Assembly (NCBI GenBank): GCA_020442965.1
Contig: JAGRJB010000150.1
Coordinates: 1-6,877 of the forward strand
Direction of reading: 5' to 3'
Length of the DNA stretch: 6,877 nucleotides
DNA from: Pseudomonadales bacterium
GTDB lineage: Bacteria; Pseudomonadota; Gammaproteobacteria; Steroidobacterales; Steroidobacteraceae
In this document: in pieces, positions 5,382 to 6,877 of the stretch
Numbering within the stretch: the first letter of the stretch is position 1
Layout of the letters: every line of letters begins with the position of its first letter
The notes under the pieces: model-generated
The model's database searches: none
What the model was told of the DNA's origin: nothing
What the model saw: only the letters and a program-made list of their open reading frames with translations
Made by a program: the position numbers and the translations under genes

Positions 5382-6289
5382 GCGGCGACGACCTACCAGC
5401 CGAGGCTGCACACGATCTCGAATTCGAGGCGTACGTGCGGCGGCGACGTGCGCTGTTTCCACGTGATGCCGACGAGGACTCGCTCGAACCGCCGCCGGAA
5501 GTGGATCGCGCAGTCCTCGCGAGGGCGAGGGCGGCCATACACGCCGAGGCTCCGACCAGGCTTTATCAGGGTGCGCGCTGGGCATTGCCGATCGCACTGG
5601 CTGCCACAGTCGTTCTCGCGTTTACGGTCTTTCTGAATATTGGTCTACCGGGTCGCCATCAAATCGACGTGCCGAACACGGAGGAAGGGACCGCGCAGAA
5701 TGCGGCGCGCCGGATTACGCCCCAGCCGCCCGCCGACAGTGCCGCGACCGTCGGGGTTGCGGGTCCTGCGGCGGTCGCGGACGCGGCTCGACCAAGCGCA
5801 GCACGGACGATCCCGCCCGCCCCGGTGATCGCCGCAGCAGACGATGCTGCGGCACGCCGTGACGAGCGCCCGACCGACGCTTCAGTCGGCTATGCAGCCC
5901 CACCTCCGGCGTCGGCGGTTGCCGGCCGCTCTCGGCGGCTCGAATCAGAGTCGAGTCAAAGTCGTGCGAAATCGCAGGATTATTCCGTAGAAGAATCAAT
6001 AACTGAGTCCGAGCCTCGCGCAGCACCGTCACAGGCCATGACCACGAGCGCTGCGCCGTTGGCGCAAGCCAAGGGCGCGCTTGATGCAACAGCCGCTCCC
6101 AGTCGTGCGCCGGGCGAGTCGGCGCGACCTGCCCCGCCCTTGTCTGCCGACGCCTGGTGGGCCCGCATCCAGACACTGCGCCAGAACGGCAGCATTCGTG
6201 TGGCCGACCGCGAACTCGAACACTTCCGCGCCGCGTACCCCGACGATCCGCGGCTCGAGCCGGCCGCGGCGACGACATCGACGCCCTAG
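5378..6289 (+). CDS. Single-TM membrane protein, putative anti-sigma factor without zinc motif
   Basis: 303-aa protein coupled to the ECF sigma gene by an ATGA overlap. It has an acidic/basic cytoplasmic N-terminus (about 1-66), one TM helix at about 68-90 (ALPIALAATVVLAFTVFLNI) and a long Ala/Pro/Ser/Arg-rich periplasmic region to about 255. A short ordered tail at 258-293 contains DAWWARIQTLRQNG, then ADRELEHFRAAYPDDPRL. The protein has no cysteine, so it is not a ZAS-type (HxxxCxxC) anti-sigma. Position, topology and coupling suggest it holds the sigma factor at the membrane and is released by an envelope signal; this is inference from context. The WxxRI...LEHFRxxYPDxP tail resembles one I recall in other ECF-neighbour proteins and looks TPR-like. 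The stop is TAG 6287-6289. Confidence 0.82.
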   Translation: MSGDDLPAEAAHDLEFEAYVRRRRALFPRDADEDSLEPPPEVDRAVLARARAAIHAEAPTRLYQGARWALPIALAATVVLAFTVFLNIGLPGRHQIDVPNTEEGTAQNAARRITPQPPADSAATVGVAGPAAVADAARPSAARTIPPAPVIAAADDAAARRDERPTDASVGYAAPPPASAVAGRSRRLESESSQSRAKSQDYSVEESITESEPRAAPSQAMTTSAAPLAQAKGALDATAAPSRAPGESARPAPPLSADAWWARIQTLRQNGSIRVADRELEHFRAAYPDDPRLEPAAATTSTP

Positions 6290-6380
6290 TTCGAGCCCGA
6301 CGCAGCCGCATGCGATCGGGGCTGGTAAACTCGCGCGCCTCGCATGTCTGCGCTGGTCTCGTTCCGAGGAGCTTTGCTAG
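6290..6380 (+). promoter_or_regulatory. Short intergenic region with a candidate mdh promoter
   Basis: In the 91-bp gap before mdh, TGGTAAACT (6323-6331) fits an extended -10 element (TG, one base, TAAACT). No -35 box is seen 17 bp upstream (CAGCCG at 6303-6308), as extended -10 promoters allow. GAGGAG (6366-6371) lies 9 nt before the mdh ATG as a ribosome binding site. No clear terminator for the anti-sigma gene is visible. Confidence 0.4.
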
Positions 6381-6877
6381 ATGAAATCCGCTGTCAATGT
6401 CGCTATCACCGGCGCCGCCGGTCAGATCGGTTACGCACTCGCCTTTCGCGTCGCGTCGGGTCAGATGCTGGGCGCGGATACGCCTGTCAACCTGCACCTG
6501 CTTGAGATTACGCCCGCGCTGCCGAGCCTGGGCGGCGTCGTGATGGAACTGAACGACTGCGCGTTCCCGACATTGAACAAGATCGTCGCGACTGACGATG
6601 CCAAGGTCGCGTTCAAGGACTGCCACGTGGCACTGCTCGTCGGCGCGCGACCGCGCGGCCCGGGCATGGAACGCAAGGATCTCCTGATGGCCAACGCACA
6701 GATCTTCTCCGCGCAAGGCAAGGCGTTGAATGCCGTAGCGGATCGCAATGTGCGCGTACTGGTCGTCGGCAATCCGGCCAACACCAACTCGTTCATTGCC
6801 CGCTCCAATGCCAAAGACCTGAATCCGCGCAACTTCACGGCGATGACGCGACTCGATCACAACCGCGCGCTGTCGCA
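6381..6877 (+). CDS. mdh: NAD-dependent malate dehydrogenase, N-terminal half (3' end beyond the window)
   Basis: Cytosolic TCA-cycle enzyme that interconverts malate and oxaloacetate with NAD. 165 codons are open to the window edge, about half of the usual 325-330 aa. Visible motifs are GAAGQIG (11-17), the Rossmann glycine motif; Glu42 at the end of strand 2, the acidic position that favours NAD over NADP; the mobile loop [14 protein letters not shown] (89-102), whose Arg92 and Arg98 align with the substrate arginines; VGNPANTN (129-136); and LDHNRA (158-163), with relay Asp159 and substrate Arg162. The catalytic His lies past the window end. The motif set marks the long proteobacterial/cytosolic-type MDH rather than the E. 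coli type. ATG 6381 follows GAGGAG with 9-nt spacing. No functional link with the sigma pair is evident. Confidence 0.97.
   Translation, partial: MKSAVNVAITGAAGQIGYALAFRVASGQMLGADTPVNLHLLEITPALPSLGGVVMELNDCAFPTLNKIVATDDAKVAFKDCHVALLVGARPRGPGMERKDLLMANAQIFSAQGKALNAVADRNVRVLVVGNPANTNSFIARSNAKDLNPRNFTAMTRLDHNRALS

Noticed and set aside
4992..5597. 201-codon minus-strand frame across the sigma/anti-sigma junction
   Set aside because: It is antisense to the clear ECF region 2 and region 4 motifs and has no supporting start signal.
5715..6860. 381-codon open frame on the minus strand across the anti-sigma and mdh genes
   Set aside because: It is antisense to mdh, which has unmistakable motifs, and to the coupled anti-sigma gene. 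The translation is Arg/Ala-rich with no family resemblance, typical of a GC-rich shadow frame.

Overview
The window is GC-rich, densely coding bacterial chromosome. The best taxonomic clue is the malate dehydrogenase at the right end, which has the long proteobacterial form ([34 protein letters not shown]). The STAS-MlaE permease, the YtrA-type GntR/ABC operon and the ECF sigma/membrane anti-sigma pair also fit a gammaproteobacterium near Xanthomonadales, Nevskiales or Steroidobacterales. This placement is inference from remembered family resemblance, not from a search. There are no RNA genes, mobile elements or CRISPR arrays, and nothing looks recently transferred.

Layout. The left two thirds is read on the minus strand. 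From right to left it holds a 52-residue single-TM small protein (4399-4241), a YtrA-type GntR regulator (4178-3744), an ABC ATPase (3760-2873), an ABC-2 permease (2876-1905), a secreted TPR/Sel1-like protein (1800-1159) and a 3'-truncated STAS-MlaE lipid-transport permease (995 to the window edge). The small ORF, gntR, ATPase and permease look like one transcription unit. The gntR and ATPase genes overlap by 17 bp and the ATPase and permease genes by 4 bp (ATGA). Upstream of the small ORF is a convincing promoter (TTGACA, 17 bp, TTGAAT) whose -10 box lies inside a perfect 8+6+8 inverted repeat, the expected layout for repression by the operon's own GntR protein. The TPR gene (104 bp gap) and mlaE (163 bp gap, containing a strong 15-bp-stem hairpin) may be separate units.

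The right third is read on the plus strand. An ECF sigma factor (4806-5381) overlaps by ATGA a cysteine-free, single-TM, presumably anti-sigma protein (5378-6289). The start of mdh (6381 to the window edge) follows. The roughly 400 bp between the divergent units carries the GntR-type promoter/operator and a separate AT-rich patch that probably contains the sigma-factor promoter.

How the genes work together. The gntR-ABC operon fits a cell-envelope-stress or peptide-responsive exporter that is self-repressed until induced. The ECF/anti-sigma pair is a second, adjacent envelope-facing regulatory module. MlaE belongs to phospholipid/solvent transport across the envelope, and mdh is housekeeping. 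Most genes belong to known families. The least described items are the small membrane protein that leads the ABC operon, the nested palindromes at its promoter, and the cysteine-free anti-sigma with its conserved-looking C-terminal tail.
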